Assembly (NCBI GenBank): GCA_963833465.1 | Contig: CAWHXW010000005.1 | Coordinates: 124,001 to 188,000, forward strand | DNA: 64,000 nt | Source of the DNA: Fen-1298 sp963833465 | GTDB lineage: Bacteria > Bacteroidota > Ignavibacteria > UBA10030 | Reading direction: 5' to 3' | In this document: one piece after another, positions 10,001-16,622 of the stretch | Layout: each line of letters opens with the position of its first letter | How positions within the stretch are numbered: position 1 is the first letter of the stretch | Translations under genes and position numbers: made by a program | The notes under the pieces: generated by a model | Seen by the model: the letters and a program-made list of their open reading frames with translations, nothing else | Told to the model about the DNA's origin: nothing | The model's database searches: none

Positions 10001-10950
10001 TATAAATTAGGATTGAAGAGCCATCCGTCAATAAAAGCTGCAGGAACATTTAGTCCTCGTATTACAAACCGCACAAACCAAAAAGAAAGAATCAGCGCTG
10101 TGGTTGTCATCCAGTTTTTATTTTTTGGGGTAATCCATAATATGCATGCGTATGTAAGGAACAAACAACCGCACGCCAAGCAAAGAATTATCAACTTATT
10201 GCATAAATCTATATCTGATGAAGTTTTGCTATTTCGACTTATTTCTGTAACAAAGAATTCAGCAATCGTTTTATTCGCTTGGTTGACAATAGGAACACAA
10301 TACTCTCCTTGACTTGCAACATGCGTTTGTGGAAGTTTCAGTACAACTTGTGTCTCAAGTTTTAATGATAATTCCGTGCTGAAACTTGTTTTCTGAATAA
10401 AGCGATTTGAAATTGGAGAATTGACTTCAAGCGGTTCACTTACCAACAAAGACCATCCTTCATTGGCAAATCTTCTTCCTACTGTTAAATAGGTACGCAA
10501 TCCATTTTGTGTTACATAAACGAATGATCCGGCTGAATTTTGATTAGGTATCTGTTTATATGCTGATGCAATGCTAGGTCCATTCCATGCAAGGATATTT
10601 CCTGTCGAATCTATGAGATCAATCGTTTGATCATCATTTAATTTATAAAAATTAAGACATCGAAATACTTTAAGTGCATTAGGAATTTCATTGATGTTGA
10701 TACTTGTATATAGAGATGTATCTTCAGAAACACGCTCGGCGATTTTTTCTAACAGATCAATTCTGGTCTGAAACGCTTCATGAATAACTTGTTCTGCATA
10801 TATCCGCCGTGAAGCACGTTCTACATTCCAGTGATAAGCATTAATTGATGGAATTAAAAGCCGTATTACAAAAATCACGACTGCAATGACAATACAAATA
10901 AAAAAGCCCCACATTGCGGGGCGGACATACTTTTCGTATTGACTTGTCAT
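7045..10950 (-). CDS. Very large NtrY-like membrane sensor histidine kinase
   Basis: The protein is about 1,300 residues. It has an N-terminal membrane helix, a periplasmic region, a block of several membrane helices (roughly residues 255-530), another extracytoplasmic region, further helices, a HAMP linker (about 1015-1070) and a kinase core. The phospho-acceptor is His in AHEIRNPLTPMK near 1095. The ATPase boxes are NIIRNAIQAI, DTGLGIP and GMGIGLAIA. The segment ESAWKEMAKQIAHEIRNP resembles the NtrY nitrogen-sensor family, although this protein is nearly twice as long. ATG 10950 is preferred over TTG 10956. No response regulator is next to it. It follows a DUF4783 gene by a few bases. Confidence 0.9.
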   Translation of the reverse strand: MTSQYEKYVRPAMWGFFICIVIAVVIFVIRLLIPSINAYHWNVERASRRIYAEQVIHEAFQTRIDLLEKIAERVSEDTSLYTSININEIPNALKVFRCLNFYKLNDDQTIDLIDSTGNILAWNGPSIASAYKQIPNQNSAGSFVYVTQNGLRTYLTVGRRFANEGWSLLVSEPLEVNSPISNRFIQKTSFSTELSLKLETQVVLKLPQTHVASQGEYCVPIVNQANKTIAEFFVTEISRNSKTSSDIDLCNKLIILCLACGCLFLTYACILWITPKNKNWMTTTALILSFWFVRFVIRGLNVPAAFIDGWLFNPNLYASPFIFGLTSSLGELILTVLAILFSSWLLFSRIVFKNEVKGMFAKVSRGFVRIRFIILVCIISMLTLWLFRGFSEAVRSFVFDSTIRYSNPSEILPDKTAALMYFNIIMLGTSLLCISIVMLYGGRKLFLIYFSQREAELQILFISSIIISIPIFAVLDSTQIIPLLCSIIFIAICVIFLELIIYWKKAGLDSALQQWRFAACMIICSFVISAPLLHQELKKREHKEVENIGNEFLRPSDSWLTNVVQDGLRTSIEYFADNLNQNSFLSAKMNNLAFVLWTKSLIGKEGYNSALILYDQQGNEMDRFVVGMTKSEQQNILTKVFAGEEEAIQVIEPAEPKILGKLYGIWSTIRDSNGQLLGSIALILSEHLKTIFHEEETEPLRQYGDRLENDAVREVAIHEYKNDSLLFSTGRKLFPENRISATIDSELQKQNNLFLWKDILINGYKTQTVFMTDAAAPERIAAISLEELDFRWDMFGYLQEFFICLTFLAAIGIGLCIRKSMQNEILLIGFRGKLLIGFVCITLAPLVVLSYYSKQLVTERVQKQGEIELYSELAKLQDRISSYVSDEEDFVKGVDDDFCEAIAAEYGVDFSVYHNASIQASSRSELYRASLLDTRLNGKVFASTVLDKRTYFLRNEKFGSVEYVVGYTPIKIVGNIVGIIAIPTLNRQKEIEAEISNQNVYVFSVYAVIFGIALAGGAILALRFTRPLYKLTNAVKNVADGKLNINVVVKSRDEIGTLARSFNDMISKLRISREELAKHERESAWKEMAKQIAHEIRNPLTPMKLSIQHLRQAFKDRAPEREEILQRVAQTVIEQIEALSRIATEFSHFAKIPERKFEKVSIDNLLKEAINLFREVEGITFIDRLASPDVVAIADSDQLRGVFINIIRNAIQAIEKEGTITISTSKDGRMCLIVISDTGLGIPEEIRTKIFEPNFSTKSEGMGIGLAIARRVIEDHGGKITCQSERGKGTTFEIQLPIQYA

Positions 10951-10963
10951 GCCCAATTTTTTA

Positions 10964-11443
10964 TTAATAAATATTGAATTGACAAATTACCCACTGAGAA
11001 TCCTGCTTTGTCAGTGATACATATACCTGCACCGATTCTTGATTTCCTTTTTGGACATAGACTAGACGGCCTGTTGCGTATGGTACAGGGCCTTTTTCAT
11101 GAATCCGGGAAAACTCAAAAGAGATCGGCCTGCGGCTTGAAAAATATTCAGATAATACTGATGCCGCCTGGTTCATCGAAAAATATCCGCGCTCACCAGA
11201 GCCAATAGCGATAGAAACTATTGTACCAAGTTCCTTGTCAAATTCTTCTACAGTGCACTTTCTTATTCCGGACTCTATCTTCTGAAAAACAGCCAACTCT
11301 TTTGAGTGTTTCTGGTTCAAATGAACAGAAATTGTATCGAGTATTCCATTTTGTGGGGCTGTAACAGATTGCTGTCTTATCTGCGCTTCAGAAGAAAAAG
11401 AAAAAAATAATATAATAAACAGCCATCGCATAATTTCTGTCAA
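10964..11443 (-). CDS. Exported DUF4783-domain protein
   Basis: This is a 159-residue protein with an N-terminal signal sequence (hydrophobic LFIILFFSFSSEAQ). The rest matches my memory of DUF4783, a small cystatin/NTF2-like exported domain of Bacteroidota and relatives, with segments such as AASVLSEYFSSRRPISFEF and the terminal SQWVICQFNIY. Its function is unknown. It lies directly upstream of the NtrY-like kinase with a gap of about 13 bases, so the two are probably cotranscribed. A role as a periplasmic partner of the kinase is only a guess from position. Confidence 0.75.
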   Translation of the reverse strand: MTEIMRWLFIILFFSFSSEAQIRQQSVTAPQNGILDTISVHLNQKHSKELAVFQKIESGIRKCTVEEFDKELGTIVSIAIGSGERGYFSMNQAASVLSEYFSSRRPISFEFSRIHEKGPVPYATGRLVYVQKGNQESVQVYVSLTKQDSQWVICQFNIY

Positions 11444-11853
11444 AATTATCAGAAAACGAGGAGAAAGTCAATCAATGAAAAACAATCAATTAAAAATCAA
11501 TGAAAAGGTTTTGATTAATAGGCAAAGACAATTTTTCTGGAAGATTCTTGGAATTAATATCCAGCATGGCTGAAAAAACAAGCCATAAAGGCTTAAACTC
11601 ATTCGAAAATCATGCAATGCACACTTTTGCTGATTGACAACTTCTCAATTCTTTTGGAAAATGATTATCTTACGATAATTCTGAGGAGTAATTTTTATAA
11701 AATCCTATATTTTAACGAACAGAAATCCCATACAGTTTGCGGGATTGATGATGAAATAAAATCTCAACAGTAAGCTCATAATCATTTCAAACGGTGGCTC
11801 AAGAAGGTGAGCCGCCATTATTAGTAAAAATATTCCTTATCGAGTCAAACAAA
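11444..11853. other. Intergenic region with two hairpins downstream of pyrC
   Basis: No credible gene is seen. Two inverted repeats lie on the pyrC exit side: GGTGGCTCA/TGAGCCGCC at 11793-11816 and AATCCC/GGGATT at 11724-11746. Neither has a strong T-tract. The 11793-11816 stem is the likelier terminator of the pyr operon. The right part (11444-11700) is AT-rich and should hold the promoter of the DUF4783-kinase operon, but I cannot pick one with confidence. Confidence 0.5.
11793..11816 (-). terminator. Probable terminator hairpin of the pyr operon
   Basis: A 9-bp GC-rich stem (GGCGGCTCA with TGAGCCACC on the minus strand, one G-T pair) with a 6-base loop lies about 40 bases after the pyrC stop. 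The downstream T content is only moderate, so termination is inferred mainly from stem strength and position. Confidence 0.5.
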
Positions 11854-13140
11854 TCAACTTGTACGCAAGTATTTTCCATTATTAATTATTCCTATTGCTT
11901 TTCCCATTAATGCCCTTCCATTGAACGGAGAGTTCTTAGATTTTGATTTGAACGATTGAATGTCCACTATCCATTCGACGGTTGGATCCAGTAGTGTTAA
12001 GTTTGCAATCTCTCCTTCCTGAATATTAATCATTGGCAAAGAAAGAATTCGACGCGGATTGACTGAAAGTTTTTCAATCAACTGAACAATCGTAAGATAT
12101 TTTTTGTGAACAAGTTCTGTAATAGACAAACCAACAGCAGTTTCAAGCCCAACAATGCCAAACGGTGCTTGCGCAAACTCAACTTCTTTCTCGTCAATCG
12201 TATGCGGTGCGTGATCTGTGGCAATGACATCAATAATTCCATCGCGTAAAGCTTCTTTAATCGCTTGCACATCTGATTTTGTACGCAGCGGCGGATTCAT
12301 TTTTAAATTTGTATCAAAACTTTCAACAGCATCATCTGAAAGTGTAAAGTGGTGAGGTGCGGCTTCGCAAGTAATATTCAACCTTTCTGTTTTTGCTCTT
12401 CGTACACATTCTATAGAGCCAACTGCGCTTATGTGTGCAACGTGATATTTAGCTCGCGGAATATAACGCAAAAGAACAATATCTCGTGCAATCATCAATT
12501 CTTCCGCAATCGATGGAATTGCAGGCATACCGAGCCGAGTCGAAACGAATCCTTCATTCATCAATCCATTCTTTGTCATCGTAGGTTCTTCTGCATGCTG
12601 GATTATTGGCAAACCGTACATGGACGAGTATTCAAAGATGCGCCTCATCAATTCTGCACTTTCAATCGGAGTTCCATCATCCGAAAAAGCGACCGCACCG
12701 GCTTTCGCCAGCTCAGCCATAGGTGATAACTCTTCTCCCTTCCGTCCTTTTGATGCTGCAGCAATTGGGTACACATCTACAAGTCCACCGGTTGCGCGCC
12801 TTCCTTCTTCCTGAACATAGCGAGCGACAGATTCTTCATCGATCGCTGGATTCGTATTAGGCATACAGCATACAGCTGTAAATCCTCCAGCTGCTGCAGA
12901 CGCGCAGCCAGTTTCTATTGTCTCTTTATGTTCAAACCCCGGTTCGCGCAAGTGAACATGCATATCAATAAATCCTGGAGCTATAATTTTATTTTTAAGA
13001 TCAATAATTTCATAAGATTTGTCACTGGAGAGCGATGCGCCGATCTTTTCAAGCCTTCCATCAATTATTAAAATATCTGCAACTGTATCTTTCCCGTTAA
13101 AAGGATCAATTAAATGACCAGATTTCAAATGCAGTTTCAT
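11854..13140 (-). CDS. pyrC: Dihydroorotase
   Basis: It cyclises carbamoyl-aspartate to dihydroorotate, step 3 of de novo pyrimidine synthesis. It is a zinc amidohydrolase of the class I type (about 428 residues). The metal-binding HVHLREPG is near residue 60, a downstream histidine lies in QHAEE, and the conserved Asp is in ATDHAPHT. A longer frame opens at TTG 13155, but ATG 13140 has AAGGAG at the ideal distance and that Shine-Dalgarno lies exactly where the extra codons would be, so the shorter start is used. It follows pyrB by about 11 bases in a pyrR-pyrB-pyrC operon under PyrR attenuation. Confidence 0.96.
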   Translation of the reverse strand: MKLHLKSGHLIDPFNGKDTVADILIIDGRLEKIGASLSSDKSYEIIDLKNKIIAPGFIDMHVHLREPGFEHKETIETGCASAAAGGFTAVCCMPNTNPAIDEESVARYVQEEGRRATGGLVDVYPIAAASKGRKGEELSPMAELAKAGAVAFSDDGTPIESAELMRRIFEYSSMYGLPIIQHAEEPTMTKNGLMNEGFVSTRLGMPAIPSIAEELMIARDIVLLRYIPRAKYHVAHISAVGSIECVRRAKTERLNITCEAAPHHFTLSDDAVESFDTNLKMNPPLRTKSDVQAIKEALRDGIIDVIATDHAPHTIDEKEVEFAQAPFGIVGLETAVGLSITELVHKKYLTIVQLIEKLSVNPRRILSLPMINIQEGEIANLTLLDPTVEWIVDIQSFKSKSKNSPFNGRALMGKAIGIINNGKYLRTS

Positions 13141-13151
13141 GTTTAGCTCCT

Positions 13152-14072
13152 TCAATTAGAAGTTCCAAGTAAGTAGAGTACCGCCATTCTGATTGCTTCA
13201 CCATTTGTGACCTGTTCTAAAATCACAGAATGCGGTCCATCGGCAAGATCGGCTGAAAGTTCGACATCACGATTAATTGGACCAGGATGCATAATGGTGA
13301 TCGGTTTTAAAGCACGGTCAACTTTTTCTTTTGTCACACCGAAATAGCGGTGGTATTCACGAAGCGAAGGGAATAATCCACTCTTCTGCCGTTCCAGTTG
13401 AATACGAAGAACATTCAGCACATCAACATGCGGAACAACATCTTCTAATCTGTGATAAATATGCACTCCAAGTTCTTCAATATTTCGCGGGATGAGCGTT
13501 GCCGGGCCGCACACTGATATTTCTGCACCCATAGTTTTTAATCCATAAATATTTGAAAGTGCAACACGGCTGTGAGTTATGTCGCCCACTATACAAACGC
13601 GCAATCCTTCAAGTGAGCCATGTTTTTCTCGAAGCGTCATCATATCGAGCAGCGCTTGTGTAGGGTGCTCATGCGCCCCATCACCAGCATTAATCACATT
13701 TGCTTTTACGACTCGCGTTAAAAAATGCGGTGCGCCAGAAGCTGAATGACGAATTACGACCATATCGATTTTCATTGCTTCGATGTTACGTGCTGTATCC
13801 TTCAATGTTTCGCCTTTATTTACACTGCTGCCCGATGCAGCAAAGTTCACTACATCTGCCGAAAGACGCCTTTCTGCAAGTTCAAATGAAATTCTTGTAC
13901 GAGTAGAACTCTCAAAAAACAAATTCACAATTGTTTTTCCTTGAAGCGGTGGAACCTTTTTAATTGGCCGCTCCAGAATTTCTTTGAATGATATCGCTGT
14001 ATCCAGAATGAGCGTAATATCGTCCTTGCTCATACCTTCTAATCCAAGTAAGTGACGGCTTTGCAATTTCAT
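13152..14072 (-). CDS. pyrB: Aspartate carbamoyltransferase catalytic subunit
   Basis: It condenses carbamoyl phosphate with aspartate, the committed step of pyrimidine synthesis. The 306 residues contain the carbamoyl-phosphate loop FESSTRTRISFE (about 52-63), the SSVNKGETL 80s loop, HPTQALLDM and the aspartate-site MHPGPINRD. The start overlaps the pyrR stop as ATGA, which implies translational coupling. No pyrI regulatory subunit is nearby. Confidence 0.97.
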   Translation of the reverse strand: MKLQSRHLLGLEGMSKDDITLILDTAISFKEILERPIKKVPPLQGKTIVNLFFESSTRTRISFELAERRLSADVVNFAASGSSVNKGETLKDTARNIEAMKIDMVVIRHSASGAPHFLTRVVKANVINAGDGAHEHPTQALLDMMTLREKHGSLEGLRVCIVGDITHSRVALSNIYGLKTMGAEISVCGPATLIPRNIEELGVHIYHRLEDVVPHVDVLNVLRIQLERQKSGLFPSLREYHRYFGVTKEKVDRALKPITIMHPGPINRDVELSADLADGPHSVILEQVTNGEAIRMAVLYLLGTSN

Positions 14073-14632
14073 TGTTCCTCCTCATTTTCATCATTTTCTA
14101 TAAGATAGACTGCATCCTCTTCATCTGTTTCCACCATTGATACTTGTACTTCTTGTCCGCGTGCAGTTGGCACATTTTTTCCTACAAAATCAGCTTTGAT
14201 GGGCAATTCGCGATGTCCGCGATCTACTAATACAAGCAGCTGAATCTCAGATGGCCGTCCAAGATCCATCAAGGCATTTAGAGCTGAACGAATTGTCCGC
14301 CCTGTAAAAAGCACATCATCAATCAAGACAATCGTTTTTCCGCGAATATCAAAAAGTATTTCTGAATTTTTCAATTCTGGTTGATCAAGACGCCCGCGCA
14401 AGTCGTCGCGGTAGAGTGTAATATCTAAGATGCCGACCTGCACATTCATGTTTTCGATTTCTGCAAGCTTTCTCGCAACACGATGCGCGAGAAATTCACC
14501 TCTCGTTCTAATTCCGACTAGTACAACATTTTGCACACCCTTATTTTTCTCGACTACTTCGTGCGAGAGGCGGTTTACTGTTCGTCGAAGACCATCGGCG
14601 TCAAGTACTATTGTTTTTGTTTTCATTTTCAT
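14069..14632 (-). CDS. pyrR: PyrR, pyrimidine operon RNA-binding attenuator / uracil phosphoribosyltransferase
   Basis: PyrR binds pyr leader RNA when UMP is plentiful and promotes termination. Most members also have uracil phosphoribosyltransferase activity. The PRPP-binding motif IVLIDDVLFTGRTIR is clear, and DRGHRELPIKADFVGKNVPT is diagnostic for the family. A longer frame from 14716 runs through the attenuator hairpin and is not real. AAAGG sits before ATG 14632 (3-base spacing) and ATG 14626 (9-base spacing), so either may be used, giving about 185-187 residues, the usual length. It is the first gene of pyrR-pyrB-pyrC, behind its own target hairpin. Confidence 0.95.
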   Translation of the reverse strand: MKMKTKTIVLDADGLRRTVNRLSHEVVEKNKGVQNVVLVGIRTRGEFLAHRVARKLAEIENMNVQVGILDITLYRDDLRGRLDQPELKNSEILFDIRGKTIVLIDDVLFTGRTIRSALNALMDLGRPSEIQLLVLVDRGHRELPIKADFVGKNVPTARGQEVQVSMVETDEEDAVYLIENDENEEEQ

Positions 14633-14641
14633 CTGCCTTTC

Positions 14642-14686
14642 TAAAAATGAGAAAACCCCCAGTTCCAGCGGACTTGGAAAAGGGGG
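14642..14686 (-). terminator. pyr operon attenuator (intrinsic terminator)
   Basis: On the minus strand a stem of CCCCC, a short internal loop and TTCCA pairs with TGGAA and GGGGG, closing a 7-base loop, and is followed by TTTTCTCATTTTT. It lies between the PyrR-binding hairpin and the pyrR start. Its left arm (CCCCCTTTTCC) can instead pair with GGAAAGGG at 14724-14731, so an antiterminator competing with it is visible. Confidence 0.87.
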
Positions 14687-14727
14687 CTTAAAAAATCTGA
14701 AATCATTAATCGTCACATAAAATCCCT

Positions 14728-14749
14728 TTCCTACCTCGCTGGATAGGAA
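14728..14749 (-). promoter_or_regulatory. PyrR-binding anti-antiterminator hairpin in the pyr leader
   Basis: On the minus strand TTCCTA and TAGGAA form a perfect 6-bp stem around the loop TCCAGCGAGG. The loop matches the known PyrR recognition consensus (UCCNGNGAGG) completely. It lies about 95 bases upstream of the pyrR start, just before the attenuator. PyrR binding here would hold GGAAAGGG away from the terminator arm and so favour termination. Confidence 0.88.
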
Positions 14750-14783
14750 TTAAAGGAACATCTTCAAAGAACATTCATATTTG

Positions 14784-14858
14784 TGGGCGCTGCGGGGATC
14801 GAACCTGCGACCTTACGCGTGTGAGGCGTACGCTCTGAACCAGCTGAGCTAAGCGCCC
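14784..14858 (-). tRNA. tRNA-Val (anticodon CAC)
   Basis: A 75-base cloverleaf: acceptor GGGCGCT pairs with AGCGCCC (the A at 66 completes the stem), the D-arm is GCTCAGCTGGTTCAGAGC, the anticodon stem-loop is TACGC-CTCACAC-GCGTA (anticodon CAC) and the T-loop is TTCGATC. CCA is not encoded. Its 3' end is only 34 bases from the PyrR hairpin on the same strand. Confidence 0.95.
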
Positions 14859-14995
14859 GCATTAGCTGCCTCAATTGTTTAATCTTTGTATAAATATATA
14901 AAAATAAATATTCTAATTCAATTGGTATTTCAAAATTTTGAAATTTACAAATCACACGATGGTTCAGTTCAACGCAATTATTTTTCCTATTAAAA

Positions 14996-15409
14996 TTATT
15001 GGCAATATTTATCTAAGGCGGATGATGCAGAGTTACTCCCGAGTTGATTTGCAATTTGGAAGTCTATGCATGCTTCCTTTCGCTTCTTAATCCCAACTTT
15101 TGCCATTCCCAGCATATAGTATGCATCTGCATTCTTAGGATTCAATCCAATCGTTCTATTGAAATCAACAATTGCACCTAAATAATCTTTGATATTAAAC
15201 TTGTTTATTCCCCGATAATAATAAGGTTTCGATTCATTTGGATATTGTTCAATTACTTTCGTGAAATCGTCTATCGCGCCTTGATAGTCACCCTTGGTCG
15301 ATTTATCTATACCACTGTCATAAAAACTGCCTTTTATCTGAGCTTGTACACAGGTTAAATAGAAACAGTACAAAGAAATTAGCGAGAGAAAAACACAGAG
15401 CGGTTTCAT
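14996..15409 (-). CDS. Small exported TPR protein
   Basis: This is a 137-residue protein with a cleavable-looking signal sequence (hydrophobic 5-20, ending CVQAQ). It has about three tetratricopeptide repeats at roughly 28-125, each with the YY-RG-K-G-Y-A-D-F pattern such as YYYRGINKFNIKDYLGAIVDF. TPRs form helical scaffolds for protein contacts, and no partner can be named. It is monocistronic as far as visible, about 140 bases behind (upstream of) tRNA-Val on the same strand. Confidence 0.82.
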   Translation of the reverse strand: MKPLCVFLSLISLYCFYLTCVQAQIKGSFYDSGIDKSTKGDYQGAIDDFTKVIEQYPNESKPYYYRGINKFNIKDYLGAIVDFNRTIGLNPKNADAYYMLGMAKVGIKKRKEACIDFQIANQLGSNSASSALDKYCQ

Positions 15410-15592
15410 CGGGGAATGCTCCTTTACATCGAATGTTTCCCATCATTGTTTTAAAAAACTTTGACGAAATACTTTCAAACTTTAACGAATTTTCGTCGTT
15501 AAAGCAAGTGCAAAGCTTCAGAAAATAATCTCGCTCTTTTGTTTATAAATTCCATTTACCTCCAATTTTCATGCAAGTCTGATTTATTTTTC

Positions 15593-15883
15593 TCACAGAT
15601 TTCTCAACAACTCCCATGTATATATACCGGTGGAATGTCCGTCACTCCAAGAGATTTGAATCGCATAATGACCAACCTGTTGAATACCTGTAAGTTTATA
15701 TCTTCCAGGAAGATTCTGCTGAGGTTCGGGTTCATATTTCTTGAGTAAAACCGTCTCTCCTTGACATCCAGCACAGGGACAATTATCACGCAACGTTCGA
15801 AGAGAGATAATGCTTTCTATGCCATCATCCCATTTTATTGAAAGTTCTTCTGATGAAGAAAGTTTGATCTGAGTAGCAATCAT
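15593..15883 (-). CDS. DUF971-domain protein
   Basis: This 96-residue protein matches DUF971, the domain also found at the N-terminus of gamma-butyrobetaine hydroxylases. The pattern is visible: IKWDDG near 18-23, LRDNCPCAGCQGE near 32-44 with a CPCAGC cysteine pair, and the C-terminal ISWSDGHSTGIYTWELLRNL. Stand-alone members occur widely in proteobacteria and Bacteroidota. A link to Fe-S or metal handling has been proposed, but I regard the function as unknown. It lies downstream of the tRNA-Ala/GIY-YIG array on the same strand. Confidence 0.86.
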   Translation of the reverse strand: MIATQIKLSSSEELSIKWDDGIESIISLRTLRDNCPCAGCQGETVLLKKYEPEPQQNLPGRYKLTGIQQVGHYAIQISWSDGHSTGIYTWELLRNL

Positions 15884-15907
15884 TTTTTAAGATTTCCCTT
15901 GATAATG

Positions 15908-15936
15908 AAAAAGGACAACCAGTCTGATTGTCCTTT
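15908..15936 (-). terminator. Hairpin after tRNA-like copy 1
   Basis: GGACAA/TTGTCC stem with flanking A/T pairs and a T-tract on the minus strand, a few bases after the 3' end of the first tRNA-like element. The same hairpin recurs after copy 2 and after the intact tRNA-Ala, so it travels with the repeat unit. Confidence 0.7.
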
Positions 15937-15939
15937 AAG

Positions 15940-16007
15940 TGGACCGTACCGGGCTCGAACCGGTGACCTTCCCGTCACGACTCCGTCGTGTCGGGACGCT
16001 CTCCCAT
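15940..16007 (-). other. tRNA-Ala-like 3' remnant with a remodelled anticodon arm, copy 1
   Basis: The 68 bases match tRNA-Ala from the D-loop (ATGGGAGAGCG) through the T-arm and acceptor 3' strand, but the 5' acceptor and half of the D-arm are absent. The normal 17-base anticodon arm is replaced by a 27-base hairpin: TCCCG/CGGGA, an A-A mismatch, then CACGAC/GTCGTG around GGA. It cannot fold as a tRNA. Its first bases encode the C-terminal residues of the GIY-YIG frame. Confidence 0.8.
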
Positions 16008-16245
16008 TTTTATTAATTTTTCAATATACCTTTTACTCTTCATTTCTTTTATCTCTTTTTCTCTTCTCATCACTGCTGAACGTATTGCATATGGCTCCAT
16101 GTACATAACTTTCCATGGCCTCGCAAGTCGAGTATATTTTGTCATTCCCAAATTATGTTCTTTTAGCCGACGGGATACGTCATCAGTATGTCCTACGTAA
16201 TACCCACCTGAGACCTGTACTTTGAAGTATATAGACATAATACAT
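15975..16245 (-). pseudogene. GIY-YIG endonuclease-like ORF, copy 1, frameshifted
   Basis: It corresponds to the 89-residue GIY-YIG protein of copy 2. An extra base near 16214-16218 (ACAGGTCTC against ACGGTCTC in copy 2) puts the start MYYVYIL, which carries the first half of the GIY-YIG motif, out of frame with the rest (GYYVGHTDDVSRRLKEH...). A longer in-frame start exists upstream at 16265 but lacks the GIY half and runs through the hairpin, so an active product is unlikely. As in copy 2, the final residues MGERPDTTES come from tRNA-derived sequence. Confidence 0.75.
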
Positions 16246-16250
16246 AAAGG

Positions 16251-16280
16251 AAAAAGGACAACCATTTTAATTGTCCTTTT
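16251..16280 (-). terminator. Hairpin after tRNA-like copy 2
   Basis: AAAAGGACAA pairs with TTGTCCTTTT, with a T-tract on the minus strand. It is identical to the hairpin behind the intact tRNA-Ala and lies immediately before the copy-1 GIY-YIG start. Confidence 0.72.
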
Positions 16281-16282
16281 AG

Positions 16283-16350
16283 TGGACCGTACCGGGCTCG
16301 AACCGGTGACCTTCCCGTCACGACTCCGTCGTGTCGGGACGCTCTCCCAT
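16283..16350 (-). other. tRNA-Ala-like 3' remnant with a remodelled anticodon arm, copy 2
   Basis: It is identical in design to the copy at 15940-16007: D-loop-to-3'-end of tRNA-Ala retained, 5' sixteen bases missing, anticodon arm replaced by a 27-base imperfect hairpin. The junction with protein-coding sequence falls at ATGGGAGAGCG in the D-loop. Confidence 0.8.
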
Positions 16351-16587
16351 TTTGATTAATTTTTCAATATACCTTTTACTCTTCATTTCTTTAATCTCTT
16401 TTTCTCTTCTCATCACTGCTGAACGTGTTGCATATGGCTCCATGTACATAACTTTCCATGGCCTCGCAAGTCGAGTATATTTTGTCATTCCCAAATTATG
16501 TTCTTTTAGCCGACGGGATACGTCATCAGTATGCCCTACGTAATACCCACTTGAGACCGTACTTTGAAGTATATAGACATAATACAT
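16318..16587 (-). CDS. Single-domain GIY-YIG endonuclease-like protein fused to tRNA-derived codons
   Basis: This 89-residue protein has the GIY-YIG nuclease core: YYVYIL at the N-terminus and GYYVGHTDD (about 14-22) form the GIY and YIG strands, followed by RRLKEHN, the catalytic-region Arg/Lys helix and a Glu in REKEIKEMKS. It resembles the small UPF0213/YhbQ group. The last ten residues (MGERPDTTES) are translated from the tRNA-Ala D-loop and the altered anticodon hairpin. No Shine-Dalgarno precedes ATG 16587, and the start lies 5-6 bases after a terminator hairpin, so expression may be low. Nuclease activity and mobility are inferred, not shown. Confidence 0.75.
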   Translation of the reverse strand: MYYVYILQSTVSSGYYVGHTDDVSRRLKEHNLGMTKYTRLARPWKVMYMEPYATRSAVMRREKEIKEMKSKRYIEKLIKMGERPDTTES

Positions 16588-16592
16588 AAAGG

Positions 16593-16622
16593 AAAAAGGA
16601 CAACCATTTTAATTGTCCTTTT
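16593..16622 (-). terminator. Terminator of tRNA-Ala
   Basis: AAAAGGACAA pairs with TTGTCCTTTT around a short AT loop, followed on the minus strand by TTTTTCC. It starts 3 bases after the tRNA-Ala 3' end. Confidence 0.78.

Larger units (their letters stand above)
15940..16282 (-). repeat. Tandem repeat unit 1 (343 bp): GIY-YIG ORF plus tRNA-Ala-like 3' part
   Basis: This segment and 16283-16624 are near-identical direct repeats that differ at only a handful of positions, one of them a 1-base insertion. Each contains, in minus-strand order, a terminator-like hairpin, a GIY-YIG frame and a remodelled tRNA-Ala 3' part. The array ends at the intact tRNA-Ala (16625-16698). Confidence 0.92.

Noticed and set aside
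9650..10312. Long plus-strand open frame (220 codons) opposite the large kinase gene
   Set aside because: It is antisense to membrane-helix codons of the kinase, has no ribosome-binding site and no family-like sequence; it is a shadow of the coding strand.
14633..14716. N-terminal extension of PyrR from 14716
   Set aside because: The extra codons are exactly the attenuator hairpin, and homologues start at the internal Met.
14764..14955. Open frame across tRNA-Val
   Set aside because: It is translation of the tRNA and its AT-rich flank; the cloverleaf explains the sequence.
15940..16350. Two further tRNA-Ala genes
   Set aside because: Both lack the 5' acceptor strand and part of the D-arm and have a 27-base anticodon hairpin, so they cannot form a tRNA.
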